A stretch of 64,000 nucleotides of DNA. Origin: Streptomyces sp. NBS 14/10 (lineage in GTDB: Bacteria; Actinomycetota; Actinomycetes; Streptomycetales; Streptomycetaceae). The notes below the pieces were generated by a model that was not told the DNA's origin, searched no databases, and saw only the letters and a program-made list of their open reading frames with translations. The stretch's first letter is position 1; every line of letters begins with the position of its first letter. A program made the position numbers and the translations under genes. Below are positions 42,134-50,211 of this stretch, in pieces. The DNA is taken from positions 1 through 64,000 of the forward strand of contig NZ_NCSM01000066.1 of the NCBI RefSeq assembly GCF_002224125.1, in the 5' to 3' direction.

Positions 42134-42435
42134 GTCTCTCACTCCAAGCTTCATGGCTTCATACGGGGTACACATCGGGGTTGGTCCAACGGCTCCGTCC
42201 TCGCCGTCGATGTGATCCGGGTACCCCTCGACGAGATCGTGCCGCGCCGGTCCGCCGTGCGGTCCCGGCCAGGTCGCCGCCGCGTGCTCCCGGGGAACGC
42301 GCTTCCCTCGCGCAACAATGAGCCACCGAATGATTACGTGTTGCGACCGGAAGTGATCGATCGACATGCGTTCCTGACATGCATCGCGTAAGACTCCGTC
42401 CGGTATCTGCAACCACGAGCAAGGGAGTGTTCGAA

Positions 42436-42879
42436 ATGCGGAAAACCGCAGGGGCGATCGCTCTGGGCGCCGCCTTGACCTTGAGCAGCGTGGTGGGGAC
42501 AGGAGCGGGCGGCGTGGCAAGCGCCGCGCCCGCGCAGCCGAGGAGTCTTTACCCGCCCTCGGCGCTGGTCCTCAGCTATGGAGAGGGGGAGGACGCGGGC
42601 TCGGCCGCGGTGCGGCGCGCGGTGACGCTGAGCTGTCGCCCCACCTCGACCGGCACCCACCCGACGCCCGACAGAGCCTGCGCAGAACTGCGTGCGGTCG
42701 ACGGTGAGTTCGGGACGCTGACGGCCAGAACGGAGCACGGCCGGGCCTGTACGAAGGAGTGGCGCCCGGTCACCGTCACCGCCGAGGGGGTATGGGAGGG
42801 CCGCCGGGTCTGGTACGAGCACACCTTCCCGAACCCCTGCCTCAAGAACAACGTCCGGAGCCAGGTGTTCGACTTCTGA
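42436..42879 (+). CDS. Subtilisin inhibitor-like protein (SSI family)
   Basis: 147-residue secreted protease inhibitor. Signal peptide to about ASAAPA (residue 33), then the SSI domain: LYPPSALVLSYGEGE, RAVTLSC, HPTPDRAC, and the reactive loop in GRACTKEWRPVTVTAEG. By alignment with SSI (CPMVYD) the P1 residue is Lys and P1' is Glu, so it should inhibit trypsin-like as well as subtilisin-like proteases. All four cysteines of the family are present. AAGGGAG is 8 nt upstream of ATG 42436. Convergent with a streptogrisin-type protease. Confidence 0.94.
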   Translation: MRKTAGAIALGAALTLSSVVGTGAGGVASAAPAQPRSLYPPSALVLSYGEGEDAGSAAVRRAVTLSCRPTSTGTHPTPDRACAELRAVDGEFGTLTARTEHGRACTKEWRPVTVTAEGVWEGRRVWYEHTFPNPCLKNNVRSQVFDF

Positions 42880-42921
42880 GCGCCTGAGCGCCTGAGCACC
42901 TGAGCACGTCGAGCGACTGAG

Positions 42922-42964
42922 CGCGCTGACCGGCAGGACCCCTGAGGCCCTGCCGGTCAGCGCG
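42922..42964. terminator. Convergent terminator hairpin
   Basis: A 16-bp perfect stem (42922-42937 with 42949-42964) with an 11-nt loop lies between the inhibitor gene and the convergent protease gene. Confidence 0.85.
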
Positions 42965-42979
42965 TCAACCAGTCACTCC

Positions 42980-44053
42980 TCAGCCGATCTCGGCGCCGTA
43001 CGCCTTAAGCGCCTCAGGCACCGGCTGGAAGAAGGTTTCGCCGCCCGAGGAGCAGTCGCCGCTGCCGCCCGAGGTCAGCCCCAGCGCGGTGTCGTCCGCG
43101 AAGAGCGAACCGCCGCTGTCGCCGGGCTCGGCGCACACGGTGGTCTGGATCAGCCCCTCGACCGTGCCCTCCTGGTAGTTGACGGTCGCGTTGAGGCCGG
43201 TGACCTCGCCGTCGTGCACCTTGGTCGTGCTGCCGCTGCGCTGCACCTTCTGGCCGACCGTCGCATCGCCGGCCTTGGTGATGGACTGCGTGCCGCCGTA
43301 GAGGTTCACCTCGCTCGGGTGCGCGGTGTCGCCGGAGTACTTGACCAGCCCGTAGTCGTTGCCGGGGAAGCTGCTGCCCGCGTTCTTGCCGATCTCCGGG
43401 CCGCCCTGGGACTCGGACCAGCTGCTGATCGCCTCGGTGCAGTGACCGGCGGTCAGGAAGTACGGCTCGCCGCCCTTGACGACGTTGAAGCCCAGCGAGC
43501 AGCGCCCGCCCTGGCCCCAGATGGCGTCGCCGCCCGCGATGAAGGTACGGAACGTCCCGGCCGAACGGCGCACCTCGACCTTGTCGCCGAGCCCGTCGGC
43601 CACCTTGTTCAGCCGGTCGAGCCGGGTTCCCTCGACCGTGCTGTCGGCCGTGACGACGACCTTGTCGGTCCTCGGGTCGACCGACCACGAGGTGCCGGGG
43701 ATGGTCGCCTTGTCCTTCAGTACCGCGCGCGCCGCGCCGAGCTGCGCCAGCGAGTACTTGACCACCCTGGCCTCGGCCCCGGCCTCGCGCACCTGGTCGG
43801 CGGCTGCCTGGTCCAGGACGTTGACCACCAGCTTCTTGGCCTCGGCGTCGTAGTACGCCCCGGCCGCACCGTCCTTGAGATCGGCGATCAGGGCGGCCGC
43901 CGTCTGCCCGGCCTCGGCGGCCGAGAGGGAGGGGGGCGGCGGCGGGGTGGGGGCGGCGTTGGCGGTCTGCAGGGAGATGGCCCCTGCGGCCAGGGCCACG
44001 GCGGCGGCGCCGGTGACGGCCATACGTCGCCGGGATATGCGTCGGTGCTTCAA
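42980..44053 (-). CDS. Streptogrisin-like S1 family serine protease
   Basis: 357-residue secreted chymotrypsin-fold protease made as a preproenzyme. TTG 44053 is the start: AGGAGG lies 6 nt upstream and the product begins with KHRRISRRR, a typical Streptomyces signal n-region. Signal peptide to about NAAP (34); propeptide (about 45-165) with LGAARAVLKD and VTADSTVEGTRLDRLNKVADGLGDKVEV. Mature enzyme has His in FLTAGHCTEA, Asp in GNDYGLVKYS, Ser in [12 protein letters not shown]. Broad extracellular proteolysis. The inhibitor gene converges on it. Confidence 0.93.
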   Translation of the reverse strand: MKHRRISRRRMAVTGAAAVALAAGAISLQTANAAPTPPPPPSLSAAEAGQTAAALIADLKDGAAGAYYDAEAKKLVVNVLDQAAADQVREAGAEARVVKYSLAQLGAARAVLKDKATIPGTSWSVDPRTDKVVVTADSTVEGTRLDRLNKVADGLGDKVEVRRSAGTFRTFIAGGDAIWGQGGRCSLGFNVVKGGEPYFLTAGHCTEAISSWSESQGGPEIGKNAGSSFPGNDYGLVKYSGDTAHPSEVNLYGGTQSITKAGDATVGQKVQRSGSTTKVHDGEVTGLNATVNYQEGTVEGLIQTTVCAEPGDSGGSLFADDTALGLTSGGSGDCSSGGETFFQPVPEALKAYGAEIG

Positions 44054-44185
44054 CTCAAGCCTCCTGTGGGGGGTTGGGCCCGGCGATGAGGTACGTCGGA
44101 CCCGGAGGGCTCTTGGCACAGGCGCACCTGCCCAGCACGGGGCGCGTCCATGCCAAATTGCGCCGCCGAGTATTCCGGGGTGCGC

Positions 44186-44300
44186 GGGGCGCATACAAGG
44201 TCGCGTACACGTCGCACGGAAGATCACGAGAATGCGCCCCGCCGCGCCGGGCACAGCCGTGCGGGCGTGCGGGCGTACGGCCGTGCGGGCGTACGGCAGT
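44186..44300. other. Intergenic region with inverted and short tandem repeats
   Basis: The 44054-44326 gap has no gene. It contains GGGGCGCAT (44186-44194) with its inverse ATGCGCCCC (44232-44240), and a tandem run of GTGCGGGCGTACGGCC-type units (about 44260-44300) just after the serine hydrolase stop. Confidence 0.6.
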
Positions 44301-44326
44301 TCGGCACAGTGCTACCGCCGAGGGCC

Positions 44327-45454
44327 TTACCCCTGCAGACCGATGAGGGCGTTGTACGCCTCTTGGACAAGGGCGTTGCCGGGGCCGGGAGCGGCGTTGG
44401 CCAGGGCTACCAGGGCCGTTGCACGGCGCGGGTTGAAGCCGGCGAAGGCCGTGAATCCGCGGGTGGCGCCCGAGTGGTGGTACAGGTCGGAGCCGTCGGG
44501 GCGTCGGCGGATGTTCCACACCAGGGACAGGCCGCGGCCGTTCGGCAGCCGGACCCGGGGGCGGGTGACATCGCGCAGAGCGGTCCGCAGCGCGGCGGGG
44601 ACGGCGGTCGAGGCGAGGGCCGGGGCGACATCCGGGGCGGGGTCGAGGATGGCCTCGACGAGGGCGAGCAGATCACGCGCGCTGGTGCGGAGGGCTCCCG
44701 CGGCGGGCAGGCCGGGGATACGGAAAGCGGGCCGGGCTCGGCCGTACCAGTAGCCGGTGGCCTGCGCGCCCCCTTCGGCCGCCGAGGTGGCGCAGCCGGT
44801 GTCCCGCAGCCCGAGCGGCAGTAGCACTCGGGCGTCGAGGAGCGCGGGGTACGGAGTGCCGTCGGCCGCACCGGTCAGGGCGTGGCCCAGCAGGCCGAGG
44901 CCGAAGTTGGAGTAGCGCACACGGGTGCCGGGGGTGGCCCGCAGCCTGGTGCGGGCCAGCGCGCGCAGCACGTCGTCGGGGGTGAAGGCGGCGTAGGGGT
45001 TGGTGAAGAGGAGTGGCGCCGCCGAGCGGAGCAGTCCGGGTGGGAGGCGCGGCAGTCCGGAGGTGTGGGTGGCGAGATGGGTCAGGGTGATGGCGGTGCC
45101 GCCGGAGGGCAGGCGGGTGGCGGCGGGGAGGTGGCGGGCGAGGGGGTCGTGGTGGCCCAGGTCGCCGCGGGCCGCCTGTTCGGCCAGCAGCAGGGCGGTG
45201 AACGTCTTGGTGAGGGATCCGGCCTCGAAGCGGGTGTCCGCGTCGGCCGGCACATGGCTGTGGTGGGCGATATGGCCGCGTACCACCAGGGCGCGGCGGC
45301 CTTCGTGGTGCAGCCCGACCGCGATCGCACTGGCCCCGGGCGCCGCCGACAGCAGCATGCCGGTCGCCCGGCGCACCACGGCGGGGGCGAGCAGGTGGTC
45401 CGCGCCGTCTGCCGGGCCGGCCACGAGGGCGCCGGTGGAGGTGTGGGTGGTCAT
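44327..45454 (-). CDS. Serine hydrolase (class C beta-lactamase fold)
   Basis: 375-residue penicillin-binding-protein/beta-lactamase-like hydrolase. SxxK is in FEAGSLTKTFTALLLAEQ (about 77-94), YxN in RVRYSNFGLGLLGHAL (about 180-195), and HxG in DLYHHSGATRGFTAF (about 325-339). No signal peptide is visible, which is unusual for a peptidoglycan enzyme, so it may act in the cytoplasm on a peptide or ester. Its ATG overlaps the stop of the DUF6895-like gene (ATGA). Last gene of a five-frame operon; it could process the small peptide encoded upstream, which is inference. Confidence 0.87.
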   Translation of the reverse strand: MTTHTSTGALVAGPADGADHLLAPAVVRRATGMLLSAAPGASAIAVGLHHEGRRALVVRGHIAHHSHVPADADTRFEAGSLTKTFTALLLAEQAARGDLGHHDPLARHLPAATRLPSGGTAITLTHLATHTSGLPRLPPGLLRSAAPLLFTNPYAAFTPDDVLRALARTRLRATPGTRVRYSNFGLGLLGHALTGAADGTPYPALLDARVLLPLGLRDTGCATSAAEGGAQATGYWYGRARPAFRIPGLPAAGALRTSARDLLALVEAILDPAPDVAPALASTAVPAALRTALRDVTRPRVRLPNGRGLSLVWNIRRRPDGSDLYHHSGATRGFTAFAGFNPRRATALVALANAAPGPGNALVQEAYNALIGLQG

Positions 45455-46437
45455 GGTGTGGGGCTGTCAGGTGTGCTGGTTGCGGGGGTGCCGATGGCGG
45501 AGGTGCCGGTTGCGGGGGTGTCCAGGGCGGGTGCGTCCAGGACGCGGGCCAGGGCGACGGAGGCGGCGATGGCGGCCACGGTGGTGGTGTGCTGGTGGTC
45601 GTGGAAGCGGGTGACGGTGTCGTCGTCGACGGGCTGGTCGTCGCGGGGCATCAGACCGTCGGCGTGCTGGAGTTCCGCCAGCCGCCGCCAGTCGTCCGGC
45701 TCGGCGTACGGCGCGGGGAGGCAGCTGCCGACCAGCAGCAACTCGCCGACCAGGTCCCACTGGCAGGTCTCGGTCCAGATATCCGTCCACACCGGAAGCC
45801 AGCGGGTGAGGTAGGCGGCCATATCGCCGGGCAGTCCGCCCGGCCACCGGCCCCAGTCGGTGAGGTGGAAGACGGTGTGGGTGACGTGGTACCCGGTCAT
45901 CCAGTCGATGTACCAGGGCGCCGGGGTGCCGCCGAGCCAGGTGGCCCGGGCCGGCGTCTGCCAGTCGGGCGCCCCCGCGCCGCGGTCGTGGCCGGTGATG
46001 CGCAGGGCGTTGGCGACGGCGAGCCGGCGGTTGGGCACATGCTCGACGACATGGGCGGCGCCCAGCGCGGCGTGGTGGGGGATCAGCCGGTCCAGGCCGG
46101 GGTGGCGGTAGCCGGCCCGGGCGAAGTGGGCGTATCCCTCGATGGTGTCGGTGGCCAGGGGGTGGCGCAGCAGCCGCTCGTACAGCAGAGCGCCCTCCTT
46201 CAGCTGGGCCCAGCTGAAGTCCAGCAGTTCGCGGGCGAGGGTGGCCTCGCGGCTGCCGGCGGTGCCGTCGCGCAGGACCAGGGAGGCGGCCAGCCCGGTC
46301 TCCGCGAGTGCCTTGTAGCCGTCCGTGTTCCCGGTGATGTCCCCGCCGTCCAGCGCGCCCAGTTGGCGGTGGGTGTGCAGCCAGCCCAGGGCGCGGGAAC
46401 GGATGTCATGGGCGACCCCGGCCAGAGCCGTGCTCAT
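45451..46437 (-). CDS. DUF6895-like helical protein
   Basis: 328-residue cytoplasmic protein rich in Trp, His and paired helices (RALGWLHTHRQLGALDGGDITGNTDGYKALAETGLAASLVLRD; IDWMTGYHVTHTVFHLTDWGRWPGG; WTETCQWDLVGELLLVGSCL). The helical hairpin pattern suggests an alpha/alpha toroid, as in terpene cyclases or LanC-type enzymes. I believe it belongs to the uncharacterised family DUF6895, from memory only. Several His/Cys could bind metal. The C-terminus has a Pro/Thr tail. Coupled by ATGA overlaps to the repeat ORF upstream and the serine hydrolase downstream. Confidence 0.75.
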   Translation of the reverse strand: MSTALAGVAHDIRSRALGWLHTHRQLGALDGGDITGNTDGYKALAETGLAASLVLRDGTAGSREATLARELLDFSWAQLKEGALLYERLLRHPLATDTIEGYAHFARAGYRHPGLDRLIPHHAALGAAHVVEHVPNRRLAVANALRITGHDRGAGAPDWQTPARATWLGGTPAPWYIDWMTGYHVTHTVFHLTDWGRWPGGLPGDMAAYLTRWLPVWTDIWTETCQWDLVGELLLVGSCLPAPYAEPDDWRRLAELQHADGLMPRDDQPVDDDTVTRFHDHQHTTTVAAIAASVALARVLDAPALDTPATGTSAIGTPATSTPDSPTP

Positions 46438-46793
46438 GCCCCTCCCTCCCGCTCAGTCCTGGCGCGCTCCAACGCGCGGGCTTCCCTCGTCACTGCCCGC
46501 TCCTCCGTCGCCGCGCGGCCACTCAGTCCAGCCCGCACAGCGCACCAGGACACGCACTCCTCCCCCCGCTCAGTCCCGACGCGCTTCCACGCGCGGGCTT
46601 CCCTCGTCACTGCCCGCTCCTCCGTCGCCGCGCGGCCACTCAGTCCAGCCCGCACAGCGCGCCAGGACACGCACTCCTCCCCCCGCTCAGTCCCGACGCG
46701 CTTCCACGCGCGGGCTTCCCTCGTCACTGCTCGCTCCTCCGTCGCTGCGCGGCTCCTCAGTCCAGCCCGCACAGCGCCCCGAGACACGCTCAT
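46434..46793 (-). CDS. Repeat ORF: three 39-residue repeats
   Basis: 119-residue frame. It starts ATG 46793 overlapping the stop of the 292-aa gene, and ends TGA 46434 overlapping the start of the DUF6895-like gene, both as ATGA. It consists of three near-identical 39-residue units (consensus core AVRAGLSGRAATEERAVTRE, then ARAWKRVGTERGEECVSW). It is Arg/Glu-rich with one or two Cys and Trp per unit. Codons often end in A or T (GCT, GGA, ACT, GCA, AGG), unlike neighbours, so it may instead be a repeat spacer that happens to stay open. If translated, it could be a multi-unit precursor. Confidence 0.4.
   Translation of the reverse strand: MSVSRGAVRAGLRSRAATEERAVTREARAWKRVGTERGEECVSWRAVRAGLSGRAATEERAVTREARAWKRVGTERGEECVSWCAVRAGLSGRAATEERAVTREARALERARTEREGGA
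46450..46787. repeat. 117-bp tandem repeat, three copies
   Basis: Units start at 46450, 46567 and 46684 (period exactly 117 bp); the third ends near 46787. The middle copy differs from its neighbours at only a few positions. Each unit carries GGGGGGAGGAG on the minus strand, a ribosome-binding-like sequence, just before a GTG. Confidence 0.93.
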
Positions 46794-47668
46794 TCCGCCA
46801 CCTCCACGCCGAGCAGCCGGCGGGCGATCGCCGCGTCCAGCAGACAGCGGTCGTCGCCGCCGCGCAGCGCGATGTCCTCGGCCAGCAGGGCCACATCCAG
46901 CGGGAGCGCTACTCCGTCGGCGGCCAGCCAGGCCAGCCAGCGGGTGATACGCGCCGCGGTGGCGAAGTCCCGCCGCAGCAGCGCGCGGGTGGCGCCGCGG
47001 GACAGGGCCAGGACGCCGGAGCGCGCGGCCTGGTGCACGGGCCCGTCCAGACCGGGCAGCGCCAGCGACGCCAGCTGCCCCATCCGCAGCGACCAGGGCA
47101 CCCAGCCCTCACCGCCGCTGGCTGCGCCATCGGCCGAGCGGTGGCGGGGCGCGCTGTCGTCACCCGGCGGCGGCCCCTGCGGCACCGGTGCCGCGGCACA
47201 CCACGGGTCGGGATCGAGCCGGGCCGCCACGGCGACCAGCCCCCAGTCGATCCAGGCCCGGAGCCACGGCCGCTCCCGCCCGCCTGGTGGCGCGGCGGGC
47301 GGGCGCCGTACGGGAGGCAGCGCCGAAAGGCTGCCGCGTACGGCGGCCGACTCCTCCGGCAGCAGAGCCCGGCCGGTCAGCACATACGGGGCCAGCGCAT
47401 CGGCCCCCAGAACGCGTACGGCGCCCACCGCGACCGCCGCGCTCGATGTCGCCGTCGCGCCACCTCCATCGCCGCCTCCGTCGCCGCCTCCGTCGCCGCC
47501 TCCCTCGCCGACTACGGACGGCTCACGATGCGCCGCCTCAGAATCCGCCGCCCGGAGGTGCGCCGCCACGACAGCCGTGCCCCCGACGCCCCGCAGGGCA
47601 TCGAGGGCACAGCGCGCCAAGAGCTCGGCCGATGCGCTGACAGCAGCGCGTGACCGCTCAGTGATCAC
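46790..47668 (-). CDS. Unknown 292-residue operon protein
   Basis: I do not recognise this protein. It has helical hydrophobic stretches without clear membrane helices. N-terminal part is Ala-rich (AVSASAELLARCALDALRGVGG), followed by a Gly/Asp repeat (GGGDGGG, about 55-70), PWLRAWIDWGLVAVAARLDPDPWC (about 133-156), and a C-terminal helical block SLALPGLDGPVHQAARSGVLALSRGATRALLRRDFATAARITRWLAWLAADGV. GTG 47668 overlaps the stop of the 64-aa peptide gene (GTGA), and its stop overlaps the repeat ORF start. Function unknown; clearly part of the operon. Confidence 0.7.
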   Translation of the reverse strand: MITERSRAAVSASAELLARCALDALRGVGGTAVVAAHLRAADSEAAHREPSVVGEGGGDGGGDGGGDGGGATATSSAAVAVGAVRVLGADALAPYVLTGRALLPEESAAVRGSLSALPPVRRPPAAPPGGRERPWLRAWIDWGLVAVAARLDPDPWCAAAPVPQGPPPGDDSAPRHRSADGAASGGEGWVPWSLRMGQLASLALPGLDGPVHQAARSGVLALSRGATRALLRRDFATAARITRWLAWLAADGVALPLDVALLAEDIALRGGDDRCLLDAAIARRLLGVEVAE

Positions 47669-47859
47669 CGGCGCCGAGGCTCCTTCGGGGTCCTCGGCTC
47701 CTTCGGCTCCTTCGCCGAAAGCACCATCATGACCAGGGATGTCATGGCCGGGGTGTGCAGCGGAGCGCCGCTCACCGGCGCCTCAGGCCGTGCCATCAGC
47801 CCCTCCAGCAACTCCGCGTGCAGGGTCAGGCCGTCTTGCCGTTGTCTTTCGACCAGCAT
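47665..47859 (-). CDS. 64-residue peptide, first gene of operon
   Basis: Short peptide starting MLVERQRQDGLTLHAELLEG, then a central hydrophobic part (HTPAMTSLVMMVLSAK) and a basic repetitive end KEPKEPRTPKEPRRR. ATG 47859 has GGGAG with 5-nt spacing, better than GTG 47865. It is translationally coupled to the 292-aa gene. Size, acidic/helical N-terminus and small C-terminus resemble a RiPP precursor or a small regulatory peptide, but there is no recognised leader motif, so this is only a possibility. The 47866-48038 gap upstream is AT-richer and probably holds its promoter. Confidence 0.6.
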   Translation of the reverse strand: MLVERQRQDGLTLHAELLEGLMARPEAPVSGAPLHTPAMTSLVMMVLSAKEPKEPRTPKEPRRR

Positions 47860-47975
47860 CGTCACTCCCGGTGAAGAGCGCCAACATTACGTGGATGCCT
47901 CCCTATCAAATCCCGCGAAAGAGTCTCAAGCACAACACACCAGCCCAAAAGGGGACATTGTTAGTCATAACGGCG

Positions 47976-48023
47976 CACAGCAGAGCCGACGGTCCGCCGA
48001 TGCGGACCGCCGGCTCTGCTGTG
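47976..48023. terminator. Strong hairpin after SPFH gene
   Basis: 22-bp arms (47976-47997 and 48002-48023) with one mismatch and a 4-nt loop, directly after the minus-strand SPFH gene. It insulates the peptide operon from upstream transcription. Confidence 0.88.
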
Positions 48024-48038
48024 CCGCTGGTGCGGGGA

Positions 48039-49013
48039 TCAGCTCCGGCGGGTCACGGTGTCGGGGCTCGTCTCCGTACGCGCTTCACGGCGCGGACGGG
48101 GCTCGGCACGGGACTCGGTCGGCTCGACCAGTTCGGGCATGCCGGCGGATGCCGCGGCGGCCGGCCGATCCGCGGGCCGCTCCAGGGGCCGGTCCGACGG
48201 CCGATCCGCGGGCCGGGGCTCCGGAGCGGCCCGGGTGCCGTCGGGCTGGGGCGCCTCCTGGCCCTTCTCGAGGAAGCGCAGCAGCTCCACGGGGATGGGC
48301 AGCACCAGCGTGGAGTTCTTCTCGGCGGCCACCGCCATCACGGTCTGCAGCAGCCGCAGCTGCAGCGCGGACGGCGTGTCGGACATCTGCGCGGCGGCCT
48401 CGGCCAGCTTCTTCGATGCCTGCAGCTCCGCGTCCGCGTTGATGACGCGGGCCCGCCGCTCCCGGTCGGCCTCGGCCTGGCGGGCCATCGAGCGCTTCAT
48501 GGTCTCCGGCAGCGAGACGTCCTTGATCTCCACCCGGTCGATATGCACACCCCACCCCACGGCCGGGCTGTCGATCATCAGCTCCAGGCCCTGGTTCAGC
48601 TTCTCGCGGTTGGACAGCAGATCGTCCAGGTCGCTCTTGCCGATGATCGAGCGCAGCGAGGTCTGGGCCATCTGGGAGACCGCGAAGCGGTAGTCCTCGA
48701 CCTGGATGATCGCGTCCGTCGGGTCCACGACCTTGAAGTAGACGACCGCGTCGACCCGCACGGTCACATTGTCCCGGGTGATGCCCTCCTGGGCGGGCAC
48801 GGGCATGGTCACGATCTGCATGTTCACCTTGCGGAGCCGATCGAAGCCCGGAACGATCATCGTGAACCCGGGGGGACGGACCGCCGACCGCAGCCGGCCG
48901 AGCCGGAGGACCACGCCCCGCTCGTACTGCTTGATCACGCGCGCCGCCGCCATCGCGTAGACAGCCCCACACGAGACCACGATCGCGCCTGCTGTCACTA
49001 GCTCCTCGACCAT
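48039..49013 (-). CDS. SPFH domain protein (slipin/stomatin)
   Basis: 324-residue membrane-associated protein. One N-terminal membrane segment (about 4-24, LVTAGAIVVSCGAVYAMAAA) is followed by the SPFH domain (about 25-215): VIKQYERGVVLRLGRLRSAVRPPGFTMIVPGFDRL, VDAVVYFKVVDPTDAI, LRSIIGKSDLDDLLSNREKLNQGL, and a coiled-coil region MARQAEADRERRARVINADAELQASKKLAEAA. The tail (about 260-324) is Pro/Arg/Glu-rich with RPSDRPLERPADRPA repeats. Stomatins scaffold membrane microdomains, often with a NfeD partner; none is adjacent here. ATG 49013 chosen. Confidence 0.9.
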   Translation of the reverse strand: MVEELVTAGAIVVSCGAVYAMAAARVIKQYERGVVLRLGRLRSAVRPPGFTMIVPGFDRLRKVNMQIVTMPVPAQEGITRDNVTVRVDAVVYFKVVDPTDAIIQVEDYRFAVSQMAQTSLRSIIGKSDLDDLLSNREKLNQGLELMIDSPAVGWGVHIDRVEIKDVSLPETMKRSMARQAEADRERRARVINADAELQASKKLAEAAAQMSDTPSALQLRLLQTVMAVAAEKNSTLVLPIPVELLRFLEKGQEAPQPDGTRAAPEPRPADRPSDRPLERPADRPAAAASAGMPELVEPTESRAEPRPRREARTETSPDTVTRRS

Positions 49014-49137
49014 CACGGCCACCTGCCTGCCGTATCGCGAGCGATGCCCCATATGGGGCGTTCTTCTCAACGATAGCCCCGCCCCGACGGGCCGGGGAGG
49101 GGTGCGTCGGCAACCGAAATCTCCCCGAACAGCACGA

Positions 49138-49165
49138 ACCCCCGCCCGGAGGACCGGGCGGGGGT
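49138..49165. terminator. Terminator hairpin
   Basis: Perfect 12-bp GC-rich stem (49138-49149 with 49154-49165) with a 4-nt loop, 144 nt beyond the streptogrisin-B-like gene stop on the minus strand. Confidence 0.8.
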
Positions 49166-49235
49166 CACGGGTCTCGGCCGGGCAGCCGGCCGTGGGTCGG
49201 TACGGCCGTGGGGATCCGTACCGGCCATGGATCGG

Positions 49236-49314
49236 GTGGATCAGCAGATCAGCGGTCGATCAGCAGATCGGCGGCGAATCAGCGGTGGATCAGCGGTGGA
49301 TCAGCGGATCAGTA
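49236..49314. repeat. GATCAGCGG-type short tandem repeats
   Basis: About seven degenerate copies of GATCAGC(A/G)G with 9-12-bp spacing run from about 49236 into the last codon region of the downstream protease gene. The remainder of 49014-49308 has no gene. Confidence 0.75.
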
Positions 49315-50211
49315 GACGCTCACGCCGTACGCGTTCAGCGCCTCGACGACCGGCTGGAAGAAGGTCGTACCGCCGGAGGTGCAGTTACCGCTGCCGCCGG
49401 AGGTGAGGCCGAGGGCGGTGCTGCCGGCGTACAGCGGGCCGCCGCTGTCGCCGGGCTCGGCGCAGACGGTGGTCTGGATCATGCCGTAGACGACGTCACC
49501 GTTACCGTAGTTCACCGTGGCGTTCAGCGCGGTGACCCGGCCGCTGTGGATGCCGGTGGTGGAGCCGCGGCGGGTGACCGTCTGGCCGACGGTGGGGTTC
49601 GCGGCGCTGGTGATGTCCTGGCTGCCGACGGTGCCGGCGGGGGTCACCGAGCCGCTGTACCGGACCAGACCGTAGTCGTTGGTCGGGAAGCTGGAGCCGG
49701 CGGTGGGGCCAATGGTCGTGGTGTGGCCGGAGTTGCTCCACCAGGTGCCCGCGCCGTCGGTGCAGTGACCGGCGGTGACGAAGTAGTTGGCGCCACTGCT
49801 GTTGCGCACGTTGAAGCCGAGGGAGCAGCGCCAGCTACTCGCGTAGATCGCGTCTCCGCCGGAGATCAGCTTGTTTATCTTGCCCGGGGTGCGCTTGATC
49901 TCGATCGCGTCGGCGTTCGCGCCGGCGGTGCTCTTGATCTTGGAGATCTCGGCCTGCGAGACGGTGCTGTCGGCGGTGACCACAAGGGTGTTGGTCGCCT
50001 TGTCGACATACCAGGCGGTGCCCGCGACGTCGGCCTCGAGCACGGCGCCGCCGGCCGCCTTGGCCTCGGCCGCGGTGGTCTTGGGAGGCGCGTCGTTTCC
50101 GGCGTAGGCGGGGGCGGCGAGTGCCGTCCCGGCCACCAGGGCCGAGGTGGCGGCCACCAGGGCGAGGCGTCTCGCGTGCTTGCTGTGGGGGGCGTTGCGC
50201 TTGATCCTCAA
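49309..50211 (-). CDS. Streptogrisin B-like serine protease
   Basis: 300-residue preproenzyme very similar to Streptomyces griseus protease B: product begins [15 protein letters not shown] from TTG 50211 with GGAGG 5 nt upstream. Signal peptide to about AAPAYA (38), propeptide with [34 protein letters not shown] and ERTPGK-like [18 protein letters not shown]; mature enzyme with His in [10 protein letters not shown], Asp in [10 protein letters not shown], Ser in [12 protein letters not shown], and the end NAYGVSVY. Secreted chymotrypsin-like protease. Longer frames lack any start context. Its own terminator follows. Confidence 0.94.
   Translation of the reverse strand: MRIKRNAPHSKHARRLALVAATSALVAGTALAAPAYAGNDAPPKTTAAEAKAAGGAVLEADVAGTAWYVDKATNTLVVTADSTVSQAEISKIKSTAGANADAIEIKRTPGKINKLISGGDAIYASSWRCSLGFNVRNSSGANYFVTAGHCTDGAGTWWSNSGHTTTIGPTAGSSFPTNDYGLVRYSGSVTPAGTVGSQDITSAANPTVGQTVTRRGSTTGIHSGRVTALNATVNYGNGDVVYGMIQTTVCAEPGDSGGPLYAGSTALGLTSGGSGNCTSGGTTFFQPVVEALNAYGVSVY

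Noticed and set aside
46450..46787. CRISPR-like array
   Set aside because: The repeats are contiguous 117-bp units without spacers, and no cas gene is present.
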